Shown here piece after piece: positions 25,001-33,475 of a DNA stretch of 64,000 nt. Numbering within the stretch: the first letter of the stretch is position 1; every line of letters starts with the position of its first letter. The translations under genes were made by a program, and so were the position numbers. This DNA is from Undaria pinnatifida (Eukaryota; Sar; Phaeophyceae; Laminariales; Alariaceae). The notes under the pieces were generated by a model. The model had not been told where the DNA came from. It ran no database searches and worked only from the letters and a program-made list of their open reading frames with translations. The stretch covers positions 16,937,204 through 17,001,203 of the forward strand of contig JABAKD010000010.1 in the NCBI GenBank assembly GCA_012845835.1, in the 5' to 3' direction.

Positions 25001-27022
25001 TAGTCACAAGACAGGCCCCAACTACTTTGGAGTGGAAATGTCAGGAACCCATACATACAAACACATACCTGCGTGACAAGCTTTCTCCGCTTCAAGTCCT
25101 TAGCCTGCTGGTCCCCCAGAGCCTCTCCGCCTTCCACCTTCTGCAACACCGCACGAACCGTATCCTCCACCACCCCCTCGCCCTTCGCTCCGCGCACGAG
25201 GGTGCCGCCCTCCCCCTTCGCCACCCACTTGTTCTTCATGCACTGACCGAGACCGATCTGCTCGCAAAAATTAAAATAAAACACACCAGGAACAACACAG
25301 AAGATGAAAAAAAGAAGAAGGAAAGAGAGGCAACAAATACCAGGTACCCGGTCGTTATAATATACCTGGCACCTGGTACGAGGTACGCATCATAAAATAC
25401 ACAAGACCCGGTTCTTGGGCACATGTTGGCCGGGTAGGGTCTACATGACACGATTCTCGCGCAACATTTCATAACGGGATTATCCCTATCGTTTCATGAC
25501 GGAAAATGTAGGTAGAAGATGTAGGTAGGATATGTACGACACGACATAATGTAGTCAGCGCCCCCGATGGTTCAAGAGTGAGCCGCGTAACTGTTGAGGT
25601 CGACGTCGTAGGTTCGAAGCCCGCAGGGAACTCTTTCTTACTACTTACTAATAAATGACAGGCCGAAAGTACGAGAGCGCGAGTTGGCGACATTCGATGC
25701 AAGTGAGAATGCTGAACCCTACACGCGGTAAAAAGCACGGCAAGTACCGGCGGGGAGAAGGAAAGATAACTGCGAACACGGCTTTTGTCCAGAAGCTCGA
25801 TGAGGGTGAAACCTCTGACAAGTGGAGCTGGAACGTAAAAGTGATGATACTTGAAAGAAAAAAAAAACGCCTCCCGTCCTAACTACCACCTTCCGTAGTT
25901 CTACTGTAAATCAATCATCCTGTGTGCAGGACATAAAACAAAAGAACATGCCCACCCAAACCCTGCCACCCCCTCCGTGGCATCCATGCCGCCCTTACCT
26001 TGACGAGGTCCGCTCCTAGGGCGGCTTCGAGATCGGACTTGCTGATGCCCTCGCCTGACTGCGGTACGCATTCTCGCACCCTCATTTCCGGCGAGCCGTC
26101 TGCGATTACCTAACATGCCATCACGGGTAGGTTCCAAAATAAAGCGAAAATAACGACATCAGCGAAAGCCAACTTGACCAAACCGTAACCGATTTACGGC
26201 CAACCCTTACCCCGACGTACGGCTAACCCTTACCTCAACGAAGCGTTTTTATTATTAATGGAACATTTCCACTTTTTTTGTCTCAAAAAAGTCGGCGGAG
26301 TTCCTAGCTTTAACCAAATCGACGAGAAGTGGGAATGTGCATCCCTACGTGCGATAGAAAGCAAGCCAAAAACCAGGGGGGGGGATAAGTTAAAACACCT
26401 GTGACAACGGCTTGACCATTGCGCCGCTGAGATGGACCCCCCCCACTTCCTGTAGTCGAGCTCGACAGCAAAAATGAACGTACACTGACGGTATTCATGC
26501 CCGGGACTCGCTGCTCATACATGTCTACGCATAGCACGCTAGACAAGAAAAATAATGAGAAAAAACAAATGCATCCGCGAACGGAAAGAGGGAAAGAGGG
26601 AGTCGGCAAGAACCAAGAACCTACTCGCTGCTGACGACGACGTACATAACCTGCAGCAGCTGTATACGACTTCACAGTTTTTTCCGTCTCCAAGAGTATC
26701 AAAACCCCCAACAACCATAAAACCTATCCCTAACCCAAACCCTAACCCTAGCCCCAGCCCTTCGCCAACCTTTTTGAACGTCACATTGTCCAGAAAATAT
26801 CCGGCATGCAAATATAAAAACGGAAAAAATAACGGCCCAATCATGAGGGAGAGAAGGGAAGAACCAAGAACCTACCTGTTGCCCCTCGCTGCTGACGACG
26901 AAGTACATGGTCTGCAGCAGCTTCGACTTGACCATTTCCTCCGCCTCCAAGGATATCAAAACCCCCACGACGTCTGTGTGGGGACACCCCAGAGTCTCCG
27001 CGAAACCCCACGTGTCCGCTAT
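12880..27022 (-). CDS. FARSA: Phenylalanyl-tRNA synthetase alpha subunit, cytosolic type (eleven exons; first exon not found)
   Basis: Catalytic subunit of the alpha2-beta2 enzyme that charges tRNA-Phe in the cytosol. Exons on the minus strand: 27022-26876, 26109-25999, 25257-25069, 23981-23796, 22515-22405, 20748-20689, 16999-16853, 16505-16389, 14807-14718, 13624-13481, 13020-12880. All join in phase 0 and encode 480 residues; animal and plant alpha subunits have about 500, so only about 20 N-terminal residues are missing. The order is N-terminal winged-helix region, class II motif 1 ([18 protein letters not shown]), motif 2 ([16 protein letters not shown]), Phe-pocket region ([11 protein letters not shown]) and motif 3 ([14 protein letters not shown]). 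This is the eukaryotic/archaeal type, not the organellar or bacterial PheS type. One intron is GC-AG. No beta subunit is present. Confidence 0.95.
13481..13624 (-). CDS. FARSA: FARSA exon: phenylalanine-binding region
   Basis: 48 codons from [18 protein letters not shown] to [10 protein letters not shown], flanked by acceptor GCTCAG and donor GTGACT. Confidence 0.95.
13660..13810 (+). repeat. Duplicated 70-80 bp block in FARSA intron
   Basis: 13678-13735 and 13757-13812 share ACGTCA-TTCCCCA-CG-TCAAAA and TTTCTCCAACAAC blocks. A further fragment (AGAAACTCCGCC) is at 13978. Confidence 0.55.
14171..14340 (+). repeat. Tandem repeat of about 55 bp, three copies, in FARSA intron
   Basis: Units share GGGTA-GTACC(C/A)GGGTAC followed by (A/G)CTGTTTG(T/C)TTTCGTCA, at about 14185, 14235 and 14285. 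It is rich in GGTACC-like palindromes. Confidence 0.75.
14718..14807 (-). CDS. FARSA: FARSA exon: linker after motif 2
   Basis: 30 codons, [16 protein letters not shown] to RIGITQ, between acceptor CGGTAG and donor GTGCAA. Confidence 0.93.
15640..15800 (+). repeat. Minisatellite, 16-bp unit
   Basis: About nine copies of GAATAGGCAACCCTAT with single-base variants, running directly into the 24-bp array that follows. Confidence 0.9.
15826..16260 (+). repeat. Minisatellite, 24-bp unit, about 18 copies
   Basis: Unit AACCCGGAAGTAACCACTTC plus AGCC; copies are most regular at 16076-16235. It lies inside a FARSA intron. It is open in several frames (for example NPEVTTSA on the plus strand and GLAEVVTS on the minus strand) only because the unit length is a multiple of three. 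Confidence 0.92.
16389..16505 (-). CDS. FARSA: FARSA exon: motif 2
   Basis: 39 codons beginning [11 protein letters not shown] and containing [16 protein letters not shown], the motif 2 arginine loop that contacts ATP and the tRNA acceptor end. Donor GTACGG. Confidence 0.95.
16622..16835 (+). repeat. Tandem repeat of about 85 bp, 2.5 copies
   Basis: Units share CC(T/A)TC-CCCAAC, ATTA(A/C)(T/C)GA, GC-TAGTCA-(T/C)AGTTCGCCTCCC and CAA(A/G)CAACC. It lies between two FARSA exons. Confidence 0.7.
16853..16999 (-). CDS. FARSA: FARSA exon: pre-motif 2, GC splice donor
   Basis: 49 codons, [15 protein letters not shown] to [13 protein letters not shown]. It joins the next exon only if the donor is CAG/GCAAGG at 16852-16847, because no GT donor keeps the frame. 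This is a GC-AG intron. Confidence 0.92.
17150..17234 (+). mobile_element. Short TTAACCCC element, copy 1
   Basis: 85 bp starting TTAACCCCTGTAGAGCCCCG and ending ATAATGGCGTTAA. Internal blocks (CTCCCTATACTA, AAGTAAAT, GGTTTCCA) match the other copies listed. Confidence 0.7.
17283..17350 (-). pseudogene. Degraded copy of the start of FARSA exon 16853-16999
   Basis: On the minus strand this reads [12 protein letters not shown] and then a stop, preceded by CCCCCAG, against [12 protein letters not shown] in the real exon 300 bp downstream. The intron flank (GGTGAT) is copied too. Confidence 0.75.
17385..17545 (+). repeat. Dispersed repeat next to a G-run, copy 1
   Basis: G-rich start then GTACTCATTTGTTGCTCG, TTGACCACGCATCCCTTTCG and ACACCTCCAACATTTGGG. 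An inverted copy is at 19300-19433, and shorter copies at 19485-19546 and 60525-60590 share the CCACGCATCCCTTTCGAGAC core. Confidence 0.7.
18571..18778. mobile_element. Fold-back element, near-perfect 208-bp palindrome
   Basis: The two halves are reverse complements: CAGCTGTGAGATCGAATATT and ACTCATCTTTGCAAGCTGTG on the left return inverted as CACAGCTTGCAAAGATGAGT on the right. The centre is a run of ATATAT. Half-element copies without the second arm occur at 31456, 36414, 45283, 48483, 50562 and 50745. Confidence 0.75.
18988..19295 (+). mobile_element. tRNA-derived SINE, copy 1 (full length)
   Basis: The head reads GCCCCGGTGGCGTATCAGG, an A-box-like sequence, with a B-box-like GAGTTCGAGCCCCG at about 19047. 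A body of about 200 bp follows, then an A-tail at 19279-19295. Pol III promoter boxes at one end and a poly-A tail at the other define a SINE. Other copies are at 25557, 28257, 30349 and (partial) 26317. Confidence 0.85.
19300..19546 (-). repeat. Dispersed repeat next to a C-run, two inverted copies
   Basis: 19300-19433 and 19485-19546 each contain GATGCGTGGTCAATGGTCAA and AAGGCAAGCAACAA and are separated by a C-run (19455-19472). They are the inverse of 17385-17545. Confidence 0.7.
19865..20195 (+). repeat. Dispersed repeat, 'CCGGTTGAGCT' family, copy 1
   Basis: Contains GGCCGGTTGAGCTTCTCAAG, TACGAGTACATTA, and a second part with AAATTCTTAGAATATGCTGC and GCATGACCCA. The same blocks in the same order recur at 32935-33180, 33215-33475, 50465-51140 and 56305-56555. 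Confidence 0.65.
20689..20748 (-). CDS. FARSA: FARSA exon: 20-codon exon
   Basis: Reads [20 protein letters not shown], the conserved HPARD-HDTFF block between motifs 1 and 2. Donor GTGAGC, acceptor TGAGCAG. Confidence 0.94.
21000..21232 (+). repeat. (GGGTCGGT)n octanucleotide array
   Basis: About 27 units of GGGTCGGT with GGGTTGGT and GGGTCGAT variants, in a FARSA intron. It ends at the 28-bp motif noted at 21221. Confidence 0.95.
22405..22515 (-). CDS. FARSA: FARSA exon: motif 1
   Basis: 37 codons, [18 protein letters not shown] to [10 protein letters not shown]; class II motif 1 lies at the dimer interface. Donor GTGAGA, acceptor GTTAAG. Confidence 0.95.
23039..23128 (+). repeat. (AACCC)n pentanucleotide array
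   Basis: About 17 units with a few AACTC variants at the start. It lies about 15 bp after the 28-bp motif at 22998, in a FARSA intron. Confidence 0.95.
23275..23336 (+). mobile_element. Short TTAACCCC element, truncated copy
   Basis: Retains CCCCTTCAGAGCCCC, GGGTTTCCAGCTGT and GGGGTCAA, but lacks the middle block. Confidence 0.5.
23440..23630 (-). mobile_element. 'AAGGCGG' element, copy 1
   Basis: On the minus strand GCTCCCAGCAAGCCGGTGG, CCGCCTTATTGGGCG, CTCCCCAGTCGCGGCAAG and CAGACCGTCTTATTGGGGAG occur in the same order and spacing as at 62505-62690. The ends are imperfect inverted repeats. No coding capacity. Confidence 0.7.
23796..23981 (-). CDS. FARSA: FARSA exon: upstream of motif 1
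   Basis: 62 codons, [15 protein letters not shown] to [10 protein letters not shown]. The LHPLLK end leads directly into motif 1 in all family members. Donor GTACTT, acceptor CGTAG. Confidence 0.93.
24300..24995 (+). repeat. Degenerate tandem array, units of about 90-110 bp, seven copies
   Basis: Each unit contains CTAATTGAGG-GCCCCGTC, AAACGTTT(T/C)GGCCAAAAA, GAGGTAC(T/C)G and CCCCTATC-(T/A)ATCG(T/A)AGCACTA. Copies begin near 24365, 24485, 24560, 24640, 24735, 24825 and 24915. It lies between two FARSA exons. Confidence 0.85.
25069..25257 (-). CDS. FARSA: FARSA exon: N-terminal domain
   Basis: 63 codons, [15 protein letters not shown] to [14 protein letters not shown] and LKRRKL are conserved in the cytosolic alpha subunit. 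Donor GTATGT. Confidence 0.93.
25557..25870 (+). mobile_element. tRNA-derived SINE, copy 2
   Basis: Head CGCCCCCGATGGTTCAAGAG, B-box-like GTAGGTTCGAAGCCCGC, body blocks ACGAGAGCGCGAGTTGGCG and AGAATGCTGAACCCTACACG, and an A-rich tail at 25852-25867. It is more diverged from copy 1 than copies 3 and 4 are. Confidence 0.75.
25999..26109 (-). CDS. FARSA: FARSA exon: N-terminal domain
   Basis: 37 codons, [16 protein letters not shown] to LGADLVK, corresponding to the GSxEARV block of other alpha subunits. Donor GTAAGG, acceptor TGTTAG. Confidence 0.88.
26317..26450 (+). mobile_element. tRNA-derived SINE, partial copy (body only)
   Basis: AAATCGACGAGAAGTGGGAA, GTGCGATAGAAAGCAAG and CTGTGACAACGGCTTGACCA match the body of the SINE at 18988. 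Head and tail are missing. Confidence 0.6.
26612..26722 (-). pseudogene. Degraded copy of FARSA exon 26876-27022
   Basis: On the minus strand [20 protein letters not shown] corresponds to [20 protein letters not shown] of the exon 260 bp upstream, and the flanking intron sequence (AGGTTCTTGG) is also copied. A short deletion breaks the frame. Confidence 0.75.
26726..26756 (+). repeat. Interstitial telomere-like repeats
   Basis: CCTATCCCTAACCCAAACCC then TAACCCTAG: four near-units of CCCTAA between the exon copy and the exon. A shorter CCCTAACCCTAACC is at 48173-48186. Confidence 0.6.
26876..27022 (-). CDS. FARSA: FARSA exon: first exon recognised
   Basis: 49 codons, [19 protein letters not shown] to FVVSSEGQQ, matching the first winged-helix unit (a 'VVG-SL-A-G' helix and a 'T-EG' end). 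Donor GTAGGT, acceptor ATATCAG. About 20 residues and the ATG must lie further upstream, above 27030. Confidence 0.85.
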
Positions 27023-28256
27023 CTGATATCGATAGGGTAGTCGACCAAACGCGCGCACCACAAGAAAGAGACATACGGAGACACGGAACATAGTGATTAG
27101 CACCAAGGTGTCACTCTTTTGAGTCTACGGCGTATTGGTAAAGGTAGTCTTTGCTATAGTAGGAACGCGGGCAGCACAATATTTATAATTGTCGTCAACT
27201 TGTGTGCGTTGATGGATGCGTAGTATTTCTCCGCGATCAAACGCAAACGTTTCATCAAGCAAAAAAAAAGGCTTCAGTTATCTCGAAAGGGATTCCAATC
27301 GTTCATCACCGTTGAAATAGACACCCGCGTTCGATATTGATCATAAATCGGCGAACAGGGGGGTAGGGGCGTTGATATCAGCCAAGGCAAAACGTTCGCA
27401 GCCAAGCGCAAAAGTGAAACCGAGGACCATGCGGCGAGGGCCATTCCAGCCCCAGGATGGCCCCACACGAAATATTACACACGATAGGGCACACACAACA
27501 GACACACAATAGAGTACAAGCGATAGAGCACAAACAAACAACAGTACGTGGTAAGCTTCATTTTCGACATGTGTAGTTACAGCAGGCCTCTCCGCCCACC
27601 ACCCGGAGCACAGAGCATATATTACCTCACCAACGTGGTTGTCCGTCACGTGATGTAATGACAGACGAGGAGGGAGTAAGGCATAATTTATCGACTGCTA
27701 GATAACAGTAACAAGCAGTAGTGGTATGTAGCAGCAGGTATTTTCCGGTACCTTCGCGGTGCCGTTCAGGTGACCAACTTCAAAATACAAAATAACTCCC
27801 GGCAGCAGCAGTACTTTGGTTCGAATAGGTTGGTGGCACTAGGGAGGCCCGCTGCAAATTTCGCGCACTCCACGTTAAGGACTATCGCTAGCATCGCCAT
27901 ACGTCGTATGCTATGACCGCTTGGTGCGCCTGTGCCCGGTGCAACTGCCACTGACAACAGCTCGACAGCGGGCAGGTCGAGCGAATTATTTGAGTGCGAT
28001 AGTCTCTCGTCTGGAGGTCATGAGAAATAAGCAGTACGGCTCCTCCTTACACAACATGAAGTCATCAGACGGATTGCTGTACAGAATAGATGACACAAGC
28101 ACAGCAGTAGCACGTACAAGGGTAACCCACAGGCACCAGTGCACCTGGTAGCGGATGCAGACCAAACATATGCCAGGTGCGGTCTAACCAGTCCTCTCTT
28201 GGTAGCGCACGTTTACGACTACTACAGCACTAGTATTTATTATTTATTTATTTATT

Positions 28257-28550
28257 CTTCACACTTCTACTTTCCAGCTTCTGGACAAGTCGTGGTCACA
28301 GGTGTTGCCCCTTCTTTCCCCCGGTTCTTGCCTTCAATTTTTATCGTGCATAGGGTTCAGCAATACCACTGCTCGTCGATTGTTCATCGAGTGTTGCTAA
28401 CTCACGCTGTCGCGCTTTCCGCAAGCCAACTTGTGCACAAGAAAAAGCCCCCACGAATTTATACGAGTACGCACTCGGGGGATTCGAACTCACGAAACTG
28501 AACTATACCAGGCTCGAAGATAACCTGATACGCCACCGGGGGCGATCGGC
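28257..28550 (-). mobile_element. tRNA-derived SINE, copy 3
   Basis: Inverted relative to copy 1. From 28550 downwards it reads GCCCCCGGTGGCGTATCAGG, then GTTTCGTGAGTTCGAATCCC (B-box-like), and ends CAGAAGCTGGAAAGTAGAAG beside an AT-rich tail (28235-28258). Confidence 0.85.
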
Positions 28551-29281
28551 TATTAGTAGTACATCATGCAATCATGCCGTGCACGCGTTGGAGATGCCCG
28601 CGCATTGTTTTTCTGGTACACGACCTGCCTCGGCAGCCCGGTCTGCTTCGTGTGGCCGATGCTGTAATCAAGTCATTTCTGTGCTACACTTTTCCTCCTT
28701 GAAGTCCTGAAGGGGATGTTTCCTTCCTCTGTATCGCAAGCAAACCACCTTATGGCTACGCCGGCCGCGTCCGAATTCAGCGGCGTCATGGGGGGTGAAA
28801 AAACACCCAAACATAATCAACGTTCGCAAGTCGAGCAGACGGGCGAATGGCCTGCAAAAATCTGTCGGTCCGAAGATGGCCGTTGGGGCGCTACAACCTA
28901 CGCCCCATAAGGTGGTTTACTTCTGATACAGAGAAACAAGTATAAACGTTACTGCTCTTGCTCTGCTATTCGCGGATGTTGCGCGTGTGATATCAGGCCG
29001 GCATGTCGCATTTGTAGACGCCAACGAAAGGAAGCAACTTTCTCCGTGGCTCAAGCGTGTGTTCTTCACGTTGAGCTGATTTTTTCACCCATTTGCGCCC
29101 AGCACAACCACTCTCCGCGCCGATGCCTCCTATGAATAGAGAGACGAGCTCTGTCGTCGCAAACTACAAAACATGTACCAAACACGTTGCAAAGAGAGGA
29201 AGTTTACCGCTATCTAGCCATTCAATGTCGAGGGCAATGCATACGCGGGCGGAAGATAAGCAAGCCAGCACTCAATACTCA

Positions 29282-29580
29282 AGACCTTTCGCGCTCCGCG
29301 GATGAACAGGGTTAAAGATTCGTTTACCTCTCGATGTGGGCGGCACCCTGCTGTGCTGCTGTTCATCGTACACACACCAATAAGGCCAGCGTCTACACCT
29401 CGGCTATGAACTCTCAAGCGCACTATTAATAAGTAATGAGTAAAAGAAAGGAAGCAACCTCCGCGGCCCAAGACCACGAAAGGCTCCAGACCTTTCCCGC
29501 TCCCCACATGTTCAGGTGGAACTCATATTTGCCTCCCAGTGTGGGCGGCACTCTGTTGCTCTGCTGTGCATCGTACGCGA
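29282..29580 (+). repeat. Local duplication of about 90 bp
   Basis: 29282-29370 and 29490-29577 share GACCTTTC(G/C)CGCTCC, GTGTGGGCGGCAC and TGCTGT(T/G)CATCGTAC blocks. An 'echo'-type duplication outside genes. Confidence 0.65.
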
Positions 29581-30348
29581 ACATCTCAAGCCAGCTATAT
29601 ACAACACCTCGGGCTCCGAGTTCTATAGCACAACAGGTGCACTTGACCTAAGGCCGACCGAGACCGTGAAGGAGTCGCCCAAACAGACCTTAAATTATTG
29701 TCAAGGATAGAGTATGGCAGCCGGGAAGCAACAGCAAAGTGCAGTTGGATTATTGTCTAGGATGAAGTATAGTATTCGGGTGTGCGGGCATTCTGCGGTC
29801 TCAAAAGGCCGTACACCTCAACCGAACCGATGCGGATGGCGGCCGCTGTACTCTCCCGCATCTCACCTCAGCATCCTTCCCTGAGCCAAGGCAATCCAGA
29901 AGAGCATGCTCGATAGTCTCAGCGTCCGGAGCAGCCATCTCTGTCGTGGGCTAGAGATTGCTGTGCTTCCTGTTCGTTCTCTCTTGACTTGACGAGTGTA
30001 CTGCTTCGGATGCTATTCGCAGCTCGTGCTTGGTTCTCCGCTACGCTAGCAAAGCTCCTGTACTAACTAGCTCAGAAAGTTGTGCAAAGAAGCACAATTC
30101 GGACAGCAGTATGTACTGGACAAGGCGCCACCAGCGTCAAAGCTTGCTCGATGCAAGGCAACAGCAAGGAGCTAGCTAGCTGCTAGAGAGATGGACGAGG
30201 AGCAGAGCTCTGTTGTAGGTGGACGTCATCCCCGCGGTTCCGATATGGCGTTTTTCTTATGTTCTCTACCAAAACCAGTGGATCGGAGATCGGAGATCGG
30301 ATATGATTATCGGAGACCGGATATGATTATCGGAGATCATTTGACAGC

Positions 30349-30656
30349 TTTTTTTGTTTTTTTTTCGCACACTTTTACTTTCCAGCTTCTGGACAAGCCG
30401 TGGTCACAGGTGTCGTCCCTTCTCTCCCCCGGTTCTTGCCTTCAATTTTCATCGCGCATAGGGTTCAGCAATCCCACTGCTCGTTGATTTTTTATCGAGT
30501 GTTGCTAACTCACGCTCTCGCGCTTTCCGCAAACCAATTTGTGCACAAGAAAAAGTCCCAACGAATTTATACGAGTATGTATGCACTCGGCGGGGCTCGA
30601 ACTCACGAAACTGACCGATAATATATAATCACCTGATACGCCACCGGGGCGACCGG
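30349..30656 (-). mobile_element. tRNA-derived SINE, copy 4
   Basis: Closely similar to copies 1 and 3: on the minus strand it starts CGCCCCGGTGGCGTATCAGG and ends in a run of A (T9 on the plus strand at 30358-30366 and T6 at 30350-30355). Confidence 0.85.
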
Positions 30657-30831
30657 CTAGCTTACTCGACGGCGACGGTGTTTGTTTCGATTGCCGTTGT
30701 CGGTTCTTCTGACAGATCTTGTTGTTCTAGTATCCTTGCCCTTGCCCTCCATCAAACACCACAGCAACACCAGCACACGTCCGACAATGATTGCTGGAAC
30801 ATGACGGACACTGATTTTCTGCATCCATTTG

Positions 30832-30955
30832 ATCACACTGAGACGGAAGACAGAATGTACGCTGGCCGCATTCATGCCATGCCTGTGCCGTAGATCACAC
30901 TGAGACGGAAGACAGAATGTGCGCTGGCCGCATTCATGCCATGCCTGTGCCGTAT
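30832..30955 (+). repeat. 62-bp tandem duplication, almost identical copies
   Basis: 30832-30893 and 30894-30955 differ at one base (TGTACGC against TGTGCGC). The near-identity implies a recent event, in contrast to the decayed duplications elsewhere. Confidence 0.9.
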
Positions 30956-31455
30956 CTTCACGCGAAAGAAACTGAAGCTTTCGATGGCACGAGTACGTCG
31001 TAGCAGCATGGCGCACGATAATGGGGGGCGGAACATGTTATCTATAATGCCTTTCTTTATACTACGCGACCGATTGCGTGCAAGGTCGAAAGCGCAAATC
31101 TTCAAAACGAAGCAGAAACTAAACCAGAAAAAGTAAGAAGTGCAAACACAGATGTCATGAATGAGTTGTTGCGTATACCTGGTACTTAGCAAAAGGACAA
31201 GTGCATGTAACGGTGCGTGGTTGGTTCCCTTCGGCGCTGCAATGTGCCCACCACGGACAACTTATACTAACTACTTTCAAGTATAATGGTGCGTTTGCGA
31301 TATACCAAATTTGGTTGGATAGAGGTAGGAAAACATGTACCAGGTAGGTATGTATGTATGTAATAAGAGCACTGAAACCGACAAACGTTTCTCGAAACAA
31401 CCCGAAGCCAAACCAACCCACAAATAATTAACTTTTTTATAAAAAAATTGAAAAA

Positions 31456-31690
31456 CGCCAGCTGTGAGTATATAACCGATTGAATGGTCGAAACTCAACG
31501 TTGCAAGCTGAGTGGTACATCTAAGTTTCACTAAATTATTAATATTAATAGTCTATACAGCAGTTGTTGCGAAAAATTTACGGAAGGTCGTTCGCGCGTG
31601 TTATGTGTTCGATCCTCATGAAATACATTAGTCTATAGGTCGGTGACTCCCCTGGATGTTGTGAGGGTCAACAGGACGATTTTCCATTAT
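31456..31690 (+). repeat. Diverged copy of the fold-back element half
   Basis: CAGCTGTGAG-ATA, CGAAACTCAACGTTGCAAGC and, further on, GGTCGGTGACTCCCCTGGATG-TGT-AGGGT. The last block also occurs in the copies at 45283 and 48483. Confidence 0.5.
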
Positions 31691-31794
31691 AATAATCATC
31701 TGTATGCACTGATGATACTATAAAACGCGCATGGAGGGTATATATTTTACAGTAAGCATTACATTATTATATGACATGGTCACATCATAGAGGG

Positions 31795-32190
31795 CGGGTG
31801 TTATAAAGCTTAATTTGGGTAAGGGTAAGCTATTGGTTAGCCTTTTGCAAAAGTGGTCAAACCGACTAATACCCCGCTAACACCTTAACAAATGGCGTCG
31901 TCGACAGACCATGGGTTTTTTGGGTCGTGAGTTCAAATCCCACATCCGCCATGATAAACTTTTTTAGACTTTCCCCATGCATGTCGAACTTGAAAAATAC
32001 TCTCCCCGGTATACCCAGGAATAACACGGCTTGGATAATTGACAGGTCCGCCCGTACATCCGGTCGACCTGCTATCCCGCCGTTTCAGGGGGGGAAGAAG
32101 AGTGTTATAAGGCTTAGTTTGGGTAAGCTATTGGTTAACCTTTTGCAAGTGGTCAAACGGACTAATACCCCACTAATAACTCAACACGGG
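31795..32190 (+). repeat. Direct repeats of about 80-100 bp flanking a tRNA-like segment
   Basis: 31805-31870 and 32103-32180 share GTGTTATAA(A/G)GCTTA, GGGTAAGCTATTGGTTA(G/A)CC, TTTTGCAA and GTGGTCAAAC(C/G)GACTAATA blocks. Confidence 0.75.
31895..31952 (+). tRNA. tRNA-like remnant (not a confident tRNA gene)
   Basis: TGGCG at 31895 can pair with CGCCA ending about 31952, and GTGAG-TTCAAAT-CCCAC resembles a T-arm with one mismatch. The segment is too short for a full D-arm and anticodon arm and I cannot name an anticodon. It is best read as a decayed tRNA or tRNA-derived head. Confidence 0.25.
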
Positions 32191-32467
32191 GTTATAATAA
32201 GCATGATATTATCACATGATATGAACAATAGGTGGGTTAAAAAACGGTACAAAGGAGTAGGATTATTTTTTGTCAAGACTCAACTTTTCCCGGGTGGGTT
32301 CGGCCTTGGGTTGTGGTTTTTGTTGGTTTCAGTCCTATTATTACATGTTTTCGCACTCATCCACCGAATCGGGTATCCCGTAAACACCCCAACACTATTG
32401 CTGTAGTGACTGGTAGTGGTGTGGGTTTGCATGAATCGACAAAAAACCACATGGGAAAAAAAAAAGG

Positions 32468-32646
32468 ATGGCCCGACTGCCCTTACTCAACGAAAACAGA
32501 AACTACGAGGTAATTTTTTTCTCGGGCTTGAAGTATCACCGACGCGCCGCCGGCTTCCTTGCCAATAATAAGCGCTTGCAGCCTGACTACGACAACGAAA
32601 AACGTTGGGCGGTTTCTTGGGTGACAGGACGCACATTATCAAAGCC

Positions 32647-32690
<44 letters not shown>

Positions 32691-32695
32691 TATAG
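32468..32695 (+). CDS. Unrecognised 75-codon open frame ending in poly-Gln
   Basis: Opens with ATG at 32474 after an A9 run; the first 50 residues are of mixed composition and the last 15 are almost all Gln, from a (CAG)n tract at 32646-32690. No family recognised, no splice sites evident. It may be chance; I list it because it is the only protein-like frame in this stretch. Confidence 0.15.
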
Positions 32696-32762
32696 CTGGC
32701 GATAAACAAAAAAAAAGATGCACACCATCGATCGGCAGCTACCTGCTGCTGCTGCTGCTGCT
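32646..32762. repeat. (CAG)n and (CTG)n microsatellites in inverted arrangement
   Basis: About 13-15 CAG units at 32646-32690 and six CTG units at 32743-32760, about 50 bp apart, able to form a hairpin. Confidence 0.9.
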
Positions 32763-32934
32763 CGGTCGGGCTACGGTAGCAATGCTGTCAACACTACAAC
32801 GACACAGTGGTAGCAACCATGGCCGTCTTCATTTGCCTGGCGAAGGCTACGATAGGGAGTGTACCCGTTATTTTTCACCGCCGGGTTTCGTCCACTGAGC
32901 CACCCCAGGGTAGCGTTTGCGCGTTTTGGGGCCA

Positions 32935-33475
32935 ATGCTTTTTTTTCTGACCGGTTGAGCTCCTCCAATAAAAGCGTCAACTATCGGCTAGTATGTCATT
33001 TTTTACGAGTACACTACTTTTTGTTCCAAGACTATTAATAGCGCATACTATTAATAAGAAGTATTTTGGTCGGGGTGCGCGCACGAAATGTCTCCGAGAA
33101 ATCACGCTTCGGATTTGAGGGATCGAGTCTCCTCATGACATGTTGGGAGCTCAGAAAATTCTTAGAATCTGCTGCGGGGTCATCCTACGGCCTAGGGGTT
33201 GCACTTTTTGAGCCAAAAGGTTTCTGGCCGGTTGAGCTCCTCATGCAAGGAACTACCGGGGGGGGCTGGTCTAATATTGCTACAAGCATAATTTTTGTTT
33301 TAGGGCTAGGGCACAGAAGCTTGGTCGGGAGATGCGCAAACGAATAATGACTTCGAAGTCAAATTTTCGGTGGGATATTGAGCTCCTCGTGTTATAGGAG
33401 TTCAGGAAAATTCTTGGAATCTGCTGCACCCCTCCCTCCCTACCGTGGGATGATTCTGCGCCCCTACTCATAGCG
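32935..33475 (+). repeat. Dispersed repeat, 'CCGGTTGAGCT' family, two adjacent copies
   Basis: 32945-33180 and 33215-33480 each have CCGGTTGAGCTCCTC near the start and GAAAATTCTT-GAATCTGCTGC near the end. The second ends CCCTACCGTGGGATGA, as do the copies at 51125 and, less exactly, 56540. Confidence 0.7.

Noticed and set aside
29036-29710. Possible small gene around duplicated GTGTGGGCGGCAC blocks
   Set aside because: The copies are in different frames and carry no conserved motif; better explained as local duplication.
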